Source: CAXBNB01 sp040151475
GTDB taxonomy: Bacteria > Bacteroidota > Bacteroidia > Cytophagales > Cyclobacteriaceae
Reading direction: 5' to 3'
Assembly (NCBI RefSeq): GCF_040151475.1
Contig: NZ_JBDKWG010000120.1
Span: 27,629-91,628 of the forward strand
Length of the DNA stretch: 64,000 bases
Below, in pieces: positions 42,634 through 52,767 of the stretch. Made by a program: the position numbers and the translations under genes. The notes beneath the pieces are model-generated. The model saw only the letters and a program-made list of their open reading frames with translations, searched no databases and was not told where the DNA came from. Position 1 is the first letter of the stretch, and every line of letters starts with the position of its first letter.

Positions 42634-45600
42634 TCAACTGATTCCCAACTTTCTGTTGATTTTAGAAAAGAACAGGTACATGACCGGTACAATCACCAGG
42701 GTAAGGAATGTAGCGAATGTTAATCCAAAAATAATTGTCCAGGACATAGGCCCCCAGAATGCCACATTGTCTCCTCCCATGTAAAAATTGGCGTTGTAAT
42801 TTTGGAAGAACTGAAGGAAATCGATGTTGATCCCAACCGCTAAAGGAATTAAACCAAGTATGGTGGTAATTGCAGTCAACAGCACTGGTCTCAACCTGGT
42901 AGCTCCCGCCTGTATGATGGCTTGAATAATTTCATCAAAAGGCAATTTTTCGTTCGTACCCAATTCTGCTCTTCTCCTGCTCCTGCTCAACTCTATAAAG
43001 TCAATCAATACAATAGCATTGTTCACGACTATTCCAGCCAAAGAAATAATACCTATCATAGTCATCATTACTGAAAATTCCATTCTGAATATAATCAGGC
43101 CAAGAAATACACCAATGGTACTAAGCACAACAGATATCATGATAATAAATGGAGATGTTACCTTGTTGAACTGGGATACAATGATCAGGAAGATCAGAAA
43201 TACGGCAATCAACAGTGCTTTACTCAAAAAAGCCATTTCTTCTGCTTGCTTTTCCTGCTCTCCACCAAACTTAAACTCATATCCCGGAGGCATTTTAAAG
43301 TCAGCCAGTAGTTCTTTCAATTGATCGTTTACATCCGTAGCGTTGTACCCGCTTTCTACATTGGAAGTCAGGCTGATCACACGATCAAGGTCTTTACGCT
43401 TGATGGAACCAAAAGTAGAACTGATTTCAGCCTTGGCTACTGATGAAATCGGAACGCTATGCATTTCTCCACTGGTTTGGTTTCTAAACACAACACTTTT
43501 GTTCATAAGGGCATCAACATCGTGACGGTATTTTTCCTGAAGCCTGAGTTGTATTTCATAATCGTCCTCACCTTCCTTATACTTGGATATTTCTTTACCA
43601 AATAGAGATGTACGTACCTCCATAGCAATGGTACTGGTAGATAGTCCAAACCTTCGTGCCTTTTCTCTGTCAATATTCACTATCAACTCAGGCTTACTGG
43701 TTTCCATGTCTGATTTGAGTCTCTCGATTCCTTTGATACCTGACTCATTGATGACTTTGGTCATTTGCTCGGCAACTGCTATGAGCTGGTCAAATTCTTC
43801 CCCGGAAATTTCAATACTAATGGGTTTTCCTACAGGAGGGCCATTTACATCTTTATCAACCACCACAGATACGCCCGGGTAATCTTTTATGGATGCCCTG
43901 AGCGTATCCAAAATTTCTTTTGTATCAACACCACCCCGATCTTTGAATTCCACGAAATTGATCATGATTCTACCCTTGTTTGGTGTGTCTTTCTGACCAA
44001 AAGCAGTTTGATCCAAAGGATCTGCTGTTCCCTCACCAACATTGGCAATGACTGACTCTACCACACTCCCATAGGGCTCAACCACGTCAAGTACTATGTC
44101 TTCTATTTCCTTGGAAAATTTATTGGTTGTTTCAATGTCCGTTCCTACTGGATATTCGATAAATACATTGACATACTTTGGAGGAGTTTCAGGAAAGAAG
44201 TTGACTTTTGGTGGAAATACTACCATTAACGCAAAAGAAAAGAACAACAGTATTACTGTTCCCCAAAAGAAAAAATGTGGGTTACTACCTTTGAAGGCAT
44301 AAGTCAACAGGCTTTTGTACAATCTTTCCAGCCAGGGCAAAAATGAGTTTTGAAAGACTCTGGAAATAGGTGCCAGAATGTAAACATTCGTAAGGATCAA
44401 TAGTCCCAACATGATGGATAGATTTCCTAAGACCGTCATTTTGATGACGAGCAAAAGAGTACCAAATATCAATGCTATTCCGGTGTACATCCAGGTTTTT
44501 TTATGATTGATCGCTTCACCTGAATCCAGTTTCATAAACACTGCAATCAAAACAGGATTGATTACTAAAGCGACAAACAAAGAAGATCCCAAAGTGACCA
44601 TCAGAGTAATGGGAAGGTATTTCATGAATTCCCCCATAATTCCAGGCCAAAAAGCCAACGGAAGGAATGCTGCCAGGGTAGTGGATGTGGATGCGATGAT
44701 TGGCAAAGCAACTTCGCCTACTCCGTTTTTAGTAGCTTCAAAAGCAGAATAGCCTTCTTCTCTGAGTCGGTAAACATTTTCCACCACTACAATGCCATTA
44801 TCCACCAGCATACCCAATGCCATAATAAGAGAAAAGAGTACCATCATATTGATAGTAATGCCAAAAGCTCCCAGAATCATAAATGACATAAACATGGACA
44901 ATGGAATTGCAGCTCCCACAAATAGTGCGTTACGGGTGCCTAAGAAAAACAACAACACCATTACAACCAGAAGCACTCCTGAAATAATGTTGTTTTCAAG
45001 ACTTTCAACCATGTCTCTGGTTTGCTCAGACTGATCACCAGTAATATTTATATTGATGTCTTTTGGTAACTGTCCGTTCTCTCTGGCAGCATCTATGATC
45101 TCATGGATTTTATCATTTGCTATTAGTAAGTTTTCTCCACTTCTTTTGATCACATCTACCATCACCACAGGTTTTTTCTCCAACCTTGCATAACTATGGG
45201 CTTCTTTGTAGTCGAACTCTACTTCAGCTATGTCCTTCAAGTAAACAATATTTCCCTTTTCGGCCTTTACTACTATATCCAGCAATTCGCTTGGAGATTC
45301 AAATTCTCCTACTATTCGCAAAGAACGACGGATAGTTCCCTCTTTTACATTTCCTCCGGAGAAAGTAACGTTTTCGTTTTTCACGGCATTTTCGATATCT
45401 CCAAAATTGACTTCACGGGCTTCCATCTGGTACGGATCTACATTGATCCGTACTTCCTTTTCATCTACACCCCGGATTTCTACACGAGACACCTCTTTCA
45501 GCTTTTCAATTTCATCTTCCAGATATTCCGCACGGTCGTTCAGTTCTTCTATGCTGTAATCACCCGACAAATTGATGTTCATCACCGGAACCTCGGAAAT

Positions 45601-46029
45601 ATTCATTTCAAATACGTCGGGATCGTTTTCAAGGTCAGTAGGTAAGTCAGCTTTGTCCACTGCATCTTTTACTTTTGTCAATGCATCATCAATGTCTGTA
45701 TCGGAGGTAAATTCTATAATAATAGTAGAATAATCCTGAACGGATGTTGACTTGATATCTTCTACATCATCAATGATATTCAGTTCTTTTTCAATCGGTC
45801 TGGTGATAAGATTTTCCATATCCACAGGCGAGTTGCCGGGATGGGCAGTTCCTACATATACGATTGGCTGAGATACTTCAGGGAAACTCTCTTTTGGTAG
45901 ATTGATATAAGCAGAAATCCCCATGACAATCACCAATATTGTCAATACAAAAACGGTAGTTTTGTTATTGATTGAAAGGGTGGTCAGGCCAAATTCCTTC
46001 TCTACTTTTTTAGACGATATTTCTTCCAT
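42634..46029 (-). CDS. RND-family efflux transporter permease
   Basis: A 1131-residue inner membrane pump of the AcrB/HAE1-like family, driven by proton import. It has twelve predicted membrane segments in two halves. Motifs include LVDNGIVVVENVYR (about 414-427), the GTAHPGNSPVDMENLITRPIEKEL opening of the periplasmic domain, and the second-half GIISLAGIVVNNAIVLID. Substrate range is not readable from the sequence, and a proton- or metal-type specificity is equally possible. It is the last gene of the operon TetR-TolC-adaptor-RND. Confidence 0.94.
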   Translation of the reverse strand: MEEISSKKVEKEFGLTTLSINNKTTVFVLTILVIVMGISAYINLPKESFPEVSQPIVYVGTAHPGNSPVDMENLITRPIEKELNIIDDVEDIKSTSVQDYSTIIIEFTSDTDIDDALTKVKDAVDKADLPTDLENDPDVFEMNISEVPVMNINLSGDYSIEELNDRAEYLEDEIEKLKEVSRVEIRGVDEKEVRINVDPYQMEAREVNFGDIENAVKNENVTFSGGNVKEGTIRRSLRIVGEFESPSELLDIVVKAEKGNIVYLKDIAEVEFDYKEAHSYARLEKKPVVMVDVIKRSGENLLIANDKIHEIIDAARENGQLPKDININITGDQSEQTRDMVESLENNIISGVLLVVMVLLFFLGTRNALFVGAAIPLSMFMSFMILGAFGITINMMVLFSLIMALGMLVDNGIVVVENVYRLREEGYSAFEATKNGVGEVALPIIASTSTTLAAFLPLAFWPGIMGEFMKYLPITLMVTLGSSLFVALVINPVLIAVFMKLDSGEAINHKKTWMYTGIALIFGTLLLVIKMTVLGNLSIMLGLLILTNVYILAPISRVFQNSFLPWLERLYKSLLTYAFKGSNPHFFFWGTVILLFFSFALMVVFPPKVNFFPETPPKYVNVFIEYPVGTDIETTNKFSKEIEDIVLDVVEPYGSVVESVIANVGEGTADPLDQTAFGQKDTPNKGRIMINFVEFKDRGGVDTKEILDTLRASIKDYPGVSVVVDKDVNGPPVGKPISIEISGEEFDQLIAVAEQMTKVINESGIKGIERLKSDMETSKPELIVNIDREKARRFGLSTSTIAMEVRTSLFGKEISKYKEGEDDYEIQLRLQEKYRHDVDALMNKSVVFRNQTSGEMHSVPISSVAKAEISSTFGSIKRKDLDRVISLTSNVESGYNATDVNDQLKELLADFKMPPGYEFKFGGEQEKQAEEMAFLSKALLIAVFLIFLIIVSQFNKVTSPFIIMISVVLSTIGVFLGLIIFRMEFSVMMTMIGIISLAGIVVNNAIVLIDFIELSRSRRRAELGTNEKLPFDEIIQAIIQAGATRLRPVLLTAITTILGLIPLAVGINIDFLQFFQNYNANFYMGGDNVAFWGPMSWTIIFGLTFATFLTLVIVPVMYLFFSKINRKLGIS

Positions 46030-46063
46030 GTTTTTGAATTATATTGTTTGGAAAGAATTCAGA

Positions 46064-47209
46064 TTAGTTATTTGAATTTAGGCTCACAAGTACACCTTCA
46101 GCTAAGTCTCGAACCCCTTTGTTCGCTATTTTTTGACCGGGGTTGATTCCAGACAAAATCTCAGTTGCGTTGTTGTAACTAACACCTGTTTCGATATGGG
46201 CTTTTTTGGCAACCAACTCTGAACCTTCCTTCACTATATTAAATACATAGCTACCTTTGCTGTCTTTGAGAATCACCATGGTAGGCACTGTGATGGCTTC
46301 TTCATTGATATAATCCTTAAGTTTCAATACTACAACCTGATTAGGTCTAATTGAACTAAATCCGGAAGGCACGGCAACCTGAATTTCAAATGTTCTGTTT
46401 TGGCTATTGATCACTTGCCCCACAGAAGTGATGGTCGAAACAATGGTCTTATTTTGTGATGGGAAATGTACATCTACTTCATCACCTGATTTGAATACTC
46501 CTATAAACCTTTCAGACACATCCGATCTGATATATACATCATTTGGATTTACAATTCTAAAAAGTGGCATTCCGGGTTGGGCAATCTCGCCTTCTTTGGC
46601 AATCACTTCATCAATACTTCCATCGAATGGTGCTTTGATAATTGCCTGATCTAACTGAGAATTTAAAGTTGCGAGTTTCCTTTCCAAAGACTCATAGTTG
46701 TTTTTACTCTGAAGATATTGAATCTCAGTTCCAATATTTTTCTTCCACAAATTGGCTTGTCTTTCATATACGGTCTTAGAAAGTTCCATTGAGGTTTCTA
46801 ATTCTTCAATATTGTTTCTGATGATGCTGGCATCAAGAGTAAGTAGTGTCTGTCCCTTTTGTACTTTCTGACCTTCTTTTACCAAAATGCTTTTGATTTT
46901 TCCCGGAATCTCCGGGCTTACAGTTACATTTTTTCTCGATTCTACAGAGCCTCTTACTTCAACTTTGTGTTCAAAATATTTTTTTTCTGCATTCAATGCA
47001 GTAATCAGCGTTTTCTTGATTTCTTTTTTTCCAAAATCAGGATCAAGTGCTGCAATTTCCTTTTCCAAATTAGAAATTTTGGTGCTTAGATCCTTTAGTT
47101 CTGATTGAGCATTTTTAAGCTCTTCTTTCTTTTTTTCGACCTCAGGTTTGTTATCACATCCTGTGGCAATTATAAGAGTCAATCCAATTATTAGTAATAT
47201 ATTTTTCAT
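46064..47209 (-). CDS. RND periplasmic adaptor (membrane-fusion) lipoprotein
   Basis: A 381-residue adaptor. The N-terminus (LLIIGLTLIIATGC) ends in a lipobox with Cys18, so the protein is lipid-anchored. The order is a coiled coil (about 25-60), a barrel-sandwich half with the VRGSVESRKNVTVSPEIPGKI segment, a hairpin helix (about 105-170), the second half APFDGSIDEVIAKEGE, a beta barrel and a C-terminal membrane-proximal domain. It lies 34 bp before the RND gene and 38 bp after the TolC gene, and would join the two proteins across the periplasm. Confidence 0.93.
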   Translation of the reverse strand: MKNILLIIGLTLIIATGCDNKPEVEKKKEELKNAQSELKDLSTKISNLEKEIAALDPDFGKKEIKKTLITALNAEKKYFEHKVEVRGSVESRKNVTVSPEIPGKIKSILVKEGQKVQKGQTLLTLDASIIRNNIEELETSMELSKTVYERQANLWKKNIGTEIQYLQSKNNYESLERKLATLNSQLDQAIIKAPFDGSIDEVIAKEGEIAQPGMPLFRIVNPNDVYIRSDVSERFIGVFKSGDEVDVHFPSQNKTIVSTITSVGQVINSQNRTFEIQVAVPSGFSSIRPNQVVVLKLKDYINEEAITVPTMVILKDSKGSYVFNIVKEGSELVAKKAHIETGVSYNNATEILSGINPGQKIANKGVRDLAEGVLVSLNSNN

Positions 47210-47247
47210 CGGTTTGGAGTATGTTTGAATTTAAAATTTTTAGTCAG

Positions 47248-48618
47248 TTATTTATACAATTCACCCAGTGCCTTTTGCAATTCTACCCTTGAAACTAAGG
47301 CTTCAAAGAATGCATTGTAATAGTTAGTTTGGGATTGTTTGAGCGAAGCATCAGCATCCAATACTTCAGAGTTGGAACCCACACCTTCCTTATATTTAAT
47401 CTCCGTGGTTTCATAAATATTCCGAGCCAGCTCCATGTTTTCCTTTTGAGCATTCATGTTGTCGATGCTTTTATTATAATCGCTGATGCTCTGCTCTATT
47501 TCAAGGTCGATACCTACCATTGCTGAACTGATATCATTTTCGATTTGCTCAGCCTTGTATTTTTTCTGTTGAGCCTGAGCACTTTTTCTCATCCCATCAA
47601 AAATCTGCCAGTTCATGCCAACACCAATTACACCCAATCTATGCCATGGATGTTCGTTCAGGTCGAACAGTCCTCCGAATTTTTGAGTACCTGTGTTTGC
47701 GCCATAAGTGGCATAAAGATTCACTTTTGGAATGTATTGAGATTTGGTGTTTTTCAAATCCAAATTGTTCAATGTTTTTTGAGTTTGTAAACTGGAATAT
47801 TCTATTCGGTTTTCATAGTTGAAATTATCTACCTTTTCTACGTGTTTATCCAATACTACATTATCAATTTTATCCGTCAATTCTATTTGAGCATTCAAAT
47901 CAAATCCAGCTTGAAATTTGAACAGTGATTCACTAATTCGGAGCATTTTATCCAGATGATCTTTTTCTACTTTCACATTGTTGTGCTCCACTTTGATACG
48001 ATCTACATCGATTTGTTCTACGAAACCATTCTGATACATTATTTTGGTATCGGTAAGTAAAGAATCCAATCGGGTATAATTTTTAGTTACCAATTCGGCC
48101 ATCTCCCTGTTGATCAATACGGTATAATACGCCTTAGTGACTGCCTCCACTACATCAATGGTTGTTTTTATATGTGCTTTCCTTGACAGTTCAGTATAGA
48201 TACGAGCTGCTTGCAAACCAACGAAAAACGAACCGTCAAAAATCATTTGTTCTACCCTCAATGAAGCCAATCCGGTATAGTTTACACCAAAAGCCAATGC
48301 TCCCACTTCATTGGGGTCGCCACTGGGGTCAAAAGCATTGGCCGGGACAAAGGCTGTTTGGATGTTATGATTGTTGACCAAATCAAGGTTGGCAAATACC
48401 TGGGGTAGCCCATCAGCCAATATCTCATTTATCTGCTTCTGAGATATTTTGTTTTCCAGATCAGCATTTAATATTTCTGTATTGTTTTTGATGGCATAAT
48501 CAATCGCTTCCTGCAAACTATATTGCTGCGGATTGGTTGGTTGCTGTGCCGATGCTTTTATCACTACAAGCGATAAAAACAATAATAATAGGCAAATTGG
48601 TTTTTGAGTTTTAAGCAT
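47248..48618 (-). CDS. TolC-family outer membrane efflux protein
   Basis: A 456-residue protein with a signal peptide ending near IKASAQ (residue 24) and two long coiled-coil segments (about 150-220 and 340-440) with OEP repeat motifs, such as NGFVEQIDVDRIKVEHNNVK and KEGVGSNSEVLDADASLKQSQ. It forms the outer duct of the RND pump encoded downstream. The start overlaps the end of the TetR regulator gene by 8 bp, so the regulator is translated from the same transcript. Confidence 0.93.
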   Translation of the reverse strand: MLKTQKPICLLLLFLSLVVIKASAQQPTNPQQYSLQEAIDYAIKNNTEILNADLENKISQKQINEILADGLPQVFANLDLVNNHNIQTAFVPANAFDPSGDPNEVGALAFGVNYTGLASLRVEQMIFDGSFFVGLQAARIYTELSRKAHIKTTIDVVEAVTKAYYTVLINREMAELVTKNYTRLDSLLTDTKIMYQNGFVEQIDVDRIKVEHNNVKVEKDHLDKMLRISESLFKFQAGFDLNAQIELTDKIDNVVLDKHVEKVDNFNYENRIEYSSLQTQKTLNNLDLKNTKSQYIPKVNLYATYGANTGTQKFGGLFDLNEHPWHRLGVIGVGMNWQIFDGMRKSAQAQQKKYKAEQIENDISSAMVGIDLEIEQSISDYNKSIDNMNAQKENMELARNIYETTEIKYKEGVGSNSEVLDADASLKQSQTNYYNAFFEALVSRVELQKALGELYK

Positions 48619-49225
48619 TTCCTTTTGGTTTCGTTAGGTCATCATAAATTTTTAGTCCTTTTGGTGTTAATACACCATGTACAAAATGGTCAAACAGTGC
48701 TAGCTGGACTTCTTTAAAATCAAATTTGTTTCTTGGGAAAATTTTTTCGTCGAATGACATTTGTACCTGTTCTATTCTGAATTTGGCGAGGATTTCTGCA
48801 TTGATTTCTTGCCTGAAAATTCCTTCTGTTTTGCCTTTTTCAATTGTGTTCAGTATGGTATTAAAAATAAAATCGTTTTTATAATCCATCCACATACTCC
48901 AGGATTGTGGATGGTACTTCTGTACGTCAAAAATCAGGGAAGGATTTATTTTGTTGAAATTCTCTCTCAAACATTTGGACATCTGAACCAACGCACTTAC
49001 CAGATTGCCTGATTGTTTCATTGCAGCTTCAAATTCACTTTTGTCTTTTTCAATAGTGTTTCTGGTAATTTGGTAAACCATATCATCCTTATCCTTAAAG
49101 TACTGATAAATGGTTTTTTTTGAAATCCCCAGCTCTCTTGCAATTTCATCCATCGAAATACTTCGTATTCCATATTTATTGAATAATGCGTCTGCTTTCT
49201 CCAGTATATTTTCTGCTACATTCAA
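48611..49225 (-). CDS. TetR/AcrR-family transcriptional regulator
   Basis: A 204-residue regulator whose N-terminal helix-turn-helix is ILEKADALFNKYGIRSISMD and IARELGISKKTIYQYFKDKD, the TetR pattern. A ligand-binding all-helical domain follows. It is the first gene of the efflux operon and probably represses it, releasing when the pump's substrate binds. The start is TTG at 49225, as no in-frame ATG precedes the helix; a purine-rich AGAGAAAG lies just before it. No TAnnTTTG box is seen. Confidence 0.9.
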   Translation of the reverse strand: MNVAENILEKADALFNKYGIRSISMDEIARELGISKKTIYQYFKDKDDMVYQITRNTIEKDKSEFEAAMKQSGNLVSALVQMSKCLRENFNKINPSLIFDVQKYHPQSWSMWMDYKNDFIFNTILNTIEKGKTEGIFRQEINAEILAKFRIEQVQMSFDEKIFPRNKFDFKEVQLALFDHFVHGVLTPKGLKIYDDLTKPKGNA

Positions 49226-49360
49226 TCTTTCTCTGTTAAAAAACTAAGGAAACTTTTGATTCATTTATAGTTTCCGATGCAATTTTACGACAAGACTTTT
49301 AAAAGGTTATTAAAATTTAAAAAAATAATGATTTGTTAATAATTGGATGTTGATGAATTG

Positions 49361-50074
49361 CTACAAGTGCAGGTAGAAGGGCTTTAAGAGTTCGATGTAA
49401 TCTTCTGTAAATTCATTTTGTTTATTTCTAATATGTAGTTCTTTGACGTTTTCTTTTAAAGAAGGTTTTTTTGTTATCTCAACTATTTTTCTAAACACAA
49501 TATTTCCCGGCTTGTTCTTTATTACCAACTCTTCTACAGCATACAAACCATGTTGATTGGCAACTTCGATAATTTGGTTGGCTTCATATTCAGGATAAAT
49601 AACGAAGGCATGCCCATCTTCATTCAACATTTTATTAATTGTCATCAGCAGCATTTCCTGAGGAAGATTCTGATCATGTATGGCCAGGTTTTTGGCTACA
49701 TTTTCAGACTTAAAATTTTTTTTGAAGAATGGAGGATTTGAAATGATCAGATCAAAAGAGTGATCGCATTTTTTAACGAAATCCTTGATGTCCAACGGAT
49801 GTATAGTTAATCTATTTTTCCATTTTGAGTTTTGAAAATTGTATTGAGCCTGGTTGGCGGTGAGTTTATCTATTTCAACGGCCTCTATAGGGCAAGCATA
49901 TCGTTGTGCCAGCATCAGCGACAACAATCCGGTACCGCTACCAATATCAAGAATTCGTTTGGGGGAACTGCTGCTAACCCAAGCACCAAGAATGCATCCT
50001 TCTGTGGTCACTTTCATGGCACAATCTCCTTGTTCTATCCTAAACTGCTTGAATTGGAAGTAAGAATTTCCCAA
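49361..50074 (-). CDS. trmN6: tRNA1(Val) (adenine(37)-N6)-methyltransferase
   Basis: A 237-residue SAM-dependent methyltransferase of the YfiC/TrmN6 type, which methylates N6 of adenine 37 of tRNA1(Val). The family opening FQFKQFRIEQGDCAMKVTTEG (about 6-26) and ILDIGSGTGLLSLMLAQR (motif I), and the N6-methyl active-site sequence NPPFF (about 113-117), are clear. It lies 31 bp from the downstream end of the secreted protein gene and may form a unit with it. Confidence 0.9.
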   Translation of the reverse strand: MGNSYFQFKQFRIEQGDCAMKVTTEGCILGAWVSSSSPKRILDIGSGTGLLSLMLAQRYACPIEAVEIDKLTANQAQYNFQNSKWKNRLTIHPLDIKDFVKKCDHSFDLIISNPPFFKKNFKSENVAKNLAIHDQNLPQEMLLMTINKMLNEDGHAFVIYPEYEANQIIEVANQHGLYAVEELVIKNKPGNIVFRKIVEITKKPSLKENVKELHIRNKQNEFTEDYIELLKPFYLHL

Positions 50075-50105
50075 TGGGTAATAGAAGTTGGGTGTCTATA
50101 TAGAT

Positions 50106-50732
50106 CTAAATGTAACGCTCGTTGTATTTTTTCACCAGATCAGGCAGATCAGAATAATTCAAATCTTCCTGACTCACTCTAAATAGTAGGACAGGGTCAT
50201 GCTGAAAAATATCTAACAATTGAGCACGGAGTTTTTTAGGTTCAGAGTAGATCGTCCACAAGACACCCGTGTTTGATTCTCTGATAATGAACGTCTCTAT
50301 CAAATTAGAACTTCCGGCTCCTGATGAAGAACCATGGATACTGGAATAAGAATCTCCACCAACATACACTGAAGAATAGTGTTTGTAAAGTGTCAAATCT
50401 CCACTTTCAATAACCTGCACAAAATCTACCGGAATAATGCCACTGGTAACAGATGTACGTGAATCAATTTTGAAATTGTGGATAACAATAAAACTGTCTT
50501 TTTCAACTACAAAACCTTTTACCTCTGAGGCTTTGATTTTCATCTCTTTAGAAGAATCGTTTTCCTTAAATTTGAACTTAGGGTTTTGCGAATAACCATA
50601 AGAAATAAGTCCTTCTACAGAATTGCCACTTTCATCAAAATACTTTCCGAATTTCCACGAGTTATGGTGTTGTGCCCGAGTGCTCAATGAAATGAGATAT
50701 AGGATAATTGATAATGTGATATTGATCTTCAT
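50106..50732 (-). CDS. Secreted protein of unknown function
   Basis: A 208-residue protein. The start chosen is ATG 50732, since it gives a normal signal peptide (MKINITLSIILYLISLSTRAQ); a codon 30 bp upstream would add ten poor residues. Mature sequence is rich in beta-strand residues (HHNSWKFGKYFDESGNSVEG, KGFVVEKDSFIVIHNFKID, SVYVGGDSYSSIHGSSSG), with an ending of charged helices. No catalytic motif or named family is recognised. It sits between trmN6 and rnhA. Confidence 0.75.
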   Translation of the reverse strand: MKINITLSIILYLISLSTRAQHHNSWKFGKYFDESGNSVEGLISYGYSQNPKFKFKENDSSKEMKIKASEVKGFVVEKDSFIVIHNFKIDSRTSVTSGIIPVDFVQVIESGDLTLYKHYSSVYVGGDSYSSIHGSSSGAGSSNLIETFIIRESNTGVLWTIYSEPKKLRAQLLDIFQHDPVLLFRVSQEDLNYSDLPDLVKKYNERYI

Positions 50733-50831
50733 GGTGCATGCTGTTGAATATGGTTCACCCAATATATCAGGTTGCTTTGGCTAATGCAACTATTAAGTAT
50801 AAAACAACTAATTAAAACACATTATTGCGAG

Positions 50832-51299
50832 CTACCTGTCGGTGCGAAGACCATTTGCCTCGTACTCAATATCAGGAGGAAGGTTGGGTTGTGTGGCTGC
50901 TTCCACTGCCAGTTGATCGCAGCGTTCGTTTTCCGGTATTCCGGCATGGCCTTTCACCCATTTAAATTTTACCTTTTGTAGTTTGTACACAGGAATGAAT
51001 CGTTTCCATAAGTCTGCATTTTGTTTCCCTTTAAATCCCTTTTTCACCCAACCCCAAAGCCAGCCCTTTTCTACAGAATCTACTACATACTTGGAGTCAG
51101 AATAAATCAGTACTTCTGTATTGGTTTTTTTTAGCGCTTCCAGCCCGGCTATTACAGCCAGCAATTCCATTCTGTTGTTGGTGGTCTTTCTATATCCGCC
51201 TGATATTTCTTTGCGATGGTTACCCGAAAGCAAAACTGTACCAAATCCACCCGGACCCGGATTTCCTCTGGAAGACCCATCTGTATAAATCGTTACCAT
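50832..51299 (-). CDS. rnhA: Ribonuclease HI
   Basis: A 155-residue enzyme that cuts the RNA of RNA-DNA hybrids. ATG 51299 is preferred to a TTG 18 bp upstream inside the end of marC. Active-site acids are D7 (YTDGSSRGNPGPGG), E45 (NRMELLAV), D68 (YSDSKYVVDS) and D128 (NERCDQLA), with His118 in VKGHAG, matching the Escherichia coli enzyme in order and spacing. It starts 4 bp after the marC stop. Confidence 0.96.
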   Translation of the reverse strand: MVTIYTDGSSRGNPGPGGFGTVLLSGNHRKEISGGYRKTTNNRMELLAVIAGLEALKKTNTEVLIYSDSKYVVDSVEKGWLWGWVKKGFKGKQNADLWKRFIPVYKLQKVKFKWVKGHAGIPENERCDQLAVEAATQPNLPPDIEYEANGLRTDR

Positions 51300-51303
51300 A
51301 TAA

Positions 51304-51879
51304 TTATCCGAGGGCAAATTGAGTTTTAAAAATTTTGATTGAAATTGATAATAAAATAATACCGAACACTTTCCTTAGAATATTGAAGCCTGCTGATCCC
51401 AGTTTTCTTTCCAGCCAGTTGGATGATTTTAGTACCAGATAAATCAGTACTACATTGATGGCTATACCAATCAAGATAGTGTAAAGATCAAATTCTGCTC
51501 TAAGTGAAATCAGTGATGTCATAGTGCCGGGACCTGCTATCAAAGGAAAAGCAATAGGAACAATAGAAGCCGTATTGGTTACTTCATCAGGGTCAGACTT
51601 GAATAGCTCTATACCCAATACCATTTCCATTCCTATCAAAAACATAATAAGTGCTCCTGCAACAGCAAATGACCCAATATCGATTCCAAAGAGATTCAGA
51701 ATGGTCTCCCCCACAAAAAGGAACAATACCATAATAGCTCCGGCTACAATAGTGGCTTTGCCGGATTGGATATGGCCTACCTTTTTTCGCAAATTGATGA
51801 CTATAGGGACATTACCAATAATATCAATTACAGAAAACAGTATTAATGAAACCGATAATATTTCTTTCACACTTCCCAT
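51304..51879 (-). CDS. MarC-family integral membrane protein
   Basis: A 191-residue protein with six hydrophobic segments. The first two carry SLILFSVIDIIGNVPIVINL and the MarC-like loop; other landmarks are LFGIDIGSFAVAGALIMF and FPLIAGPGTMTSLI, both typical. The family was once linked to multidrug resistance, but its function is unproved. It lies 4 bp upstream of rnhA. Confidence 0.92.
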   Translation of the reverse strand: MGSVKEILSVSLILFSVIDIIGNVPIVINLRKKVGHIQSGKATIVAGAIMVLFLFVGETILNLFGIDIGSFAVAGALIMFLIGMEMVLGIELFKSDPDEVTNTASIVPIAFPLIAGPGTMTSLISLRAEFDLYTILIGIAINVVLIYLVLKSSNWLERKLGSAGFNILRKVFGIILLSISIKIFKTQFALG

Positions 51880-52034
51880 GGGTTAAAAATTGAGATTGCA
51901 AAGGTATAATTATTGAAAACAATAGTCATACATAAATGTGATATCTACCGGGCATACATATTTAAGTACTTTGGCATCTCCCACAGAATCGTTTTTTAGG
52001 TTATCACCTGCCGATTTTCTAACTTGCGCAACTT

Positions 52035-52757
52035 ATGAAAAGACCATTTATAGTCCTGTATGAAGACAACCATCTACTGGTGGTGGATAAAGAACCCGGT
52101 GTACTTGTACAGGGAGATAAAACAAAGGATAAACCGCTGTTGGACTATTGCAAAGACTACATCAAAGAGAAATATGGTAAGCCCGGAGATGTGTTTTTGG
52201 GCTGTGTGCATAGACTGGACAGGCCGGTAAGTGGTGCCATTGCTTTTGCCCGAACATCTAAGGCACTGGAAAGAATGAACAAACTTTTCAAGGATAGAAA
52301 AGTGAATAAAACTTATTGGGCAGTTGTGAAAAACAGGCCTCCCCAGAAGGAAGATAAGCTGGTGCACTGGCTCAAAAAAGATACTTCTAAAAATATAACC
52401 ACTGCTTACGATGGACAAGTAGAAGGTAGCCAAAAGGCAGAACTGAAATATGAGGTTTTGGGAAAACTCAACGACCATTATTTACTTGAAGTAAGGCCGC
52501 TGACCGGAAGGCCTCACCAGATCAGGGTGCAGCTTGCATCCATGGGTTGCCCTATCAGAGGAGATTTGAAATACGGTTTTAGCAAACCAAATCAGGACGG
52601 AAACATCAACCTGCATTCCCGAACTTTGGATTTTATTCATCCGGTAAAAAAAGAACCTGTACAAGTAGTGGCTGGAGTTCCTAAAAATGATTTTTGGGAA
52701 CAATACCTTGTTTTGGATAAAAAAATGAGCGATAAAAAAATCAACAGGCTCTTATAG
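52035..52757 (+). CDS. RluA-family pseudouridine synthase
   Basis: A 240-residue pseudouridine synthase for rRNA or tRNA. The motif GCVHRLDRPVSGAIAFARTS (about 55-74, HRLD with the catalytic Asp) and the binding segment RPLTGRPHQIRVQLASMG at about 155-172 are family hallmarks. The protein lacks an N-terminal S4 domain and is a short RluA/RluC/RluD relative, with the exact target unknown. It is followed 10 bp later by the DUF6787-like gene and pabB. Confidence 0.94.
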   Translation: MKRPFIVLYEDNHLLVVDKEPGVLVQGDKTKDKPLLDYCKDYIKEKYGKPGDVFLGCVHRLDRPVSGAIAFARTSKALERMNKLFKDRKVNKTYWAVVKNRPPQKEDKLVHWLKKDTSKNITTAYDGQVEGSQKAELKYEVLGKLNDHYLLEVRPLTGRPHQIRVQLASMGCPIRGDLKYGFSKPNQDGNINLHSRTLDFIHPVKKEPVQVVAGVPKNDFWEQYLVLDKKMSDKKINRLL

Positions 52758-52767
52758 TTATATTGGT

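Noticed and set aside
45196..45645. 149-codon plus-strand frame inside the RND permease gene
   Set aside because: Opposite a fully conserved periplasmic domain; Tyr/Phe-rich sequence without motifs.
52074..52478. 134-codon minus-strand frame inside the RluA-type gene
   Set aside because: The plus-strand gene carries the HRLD catalytic motif across it; the reverse frame has no support.
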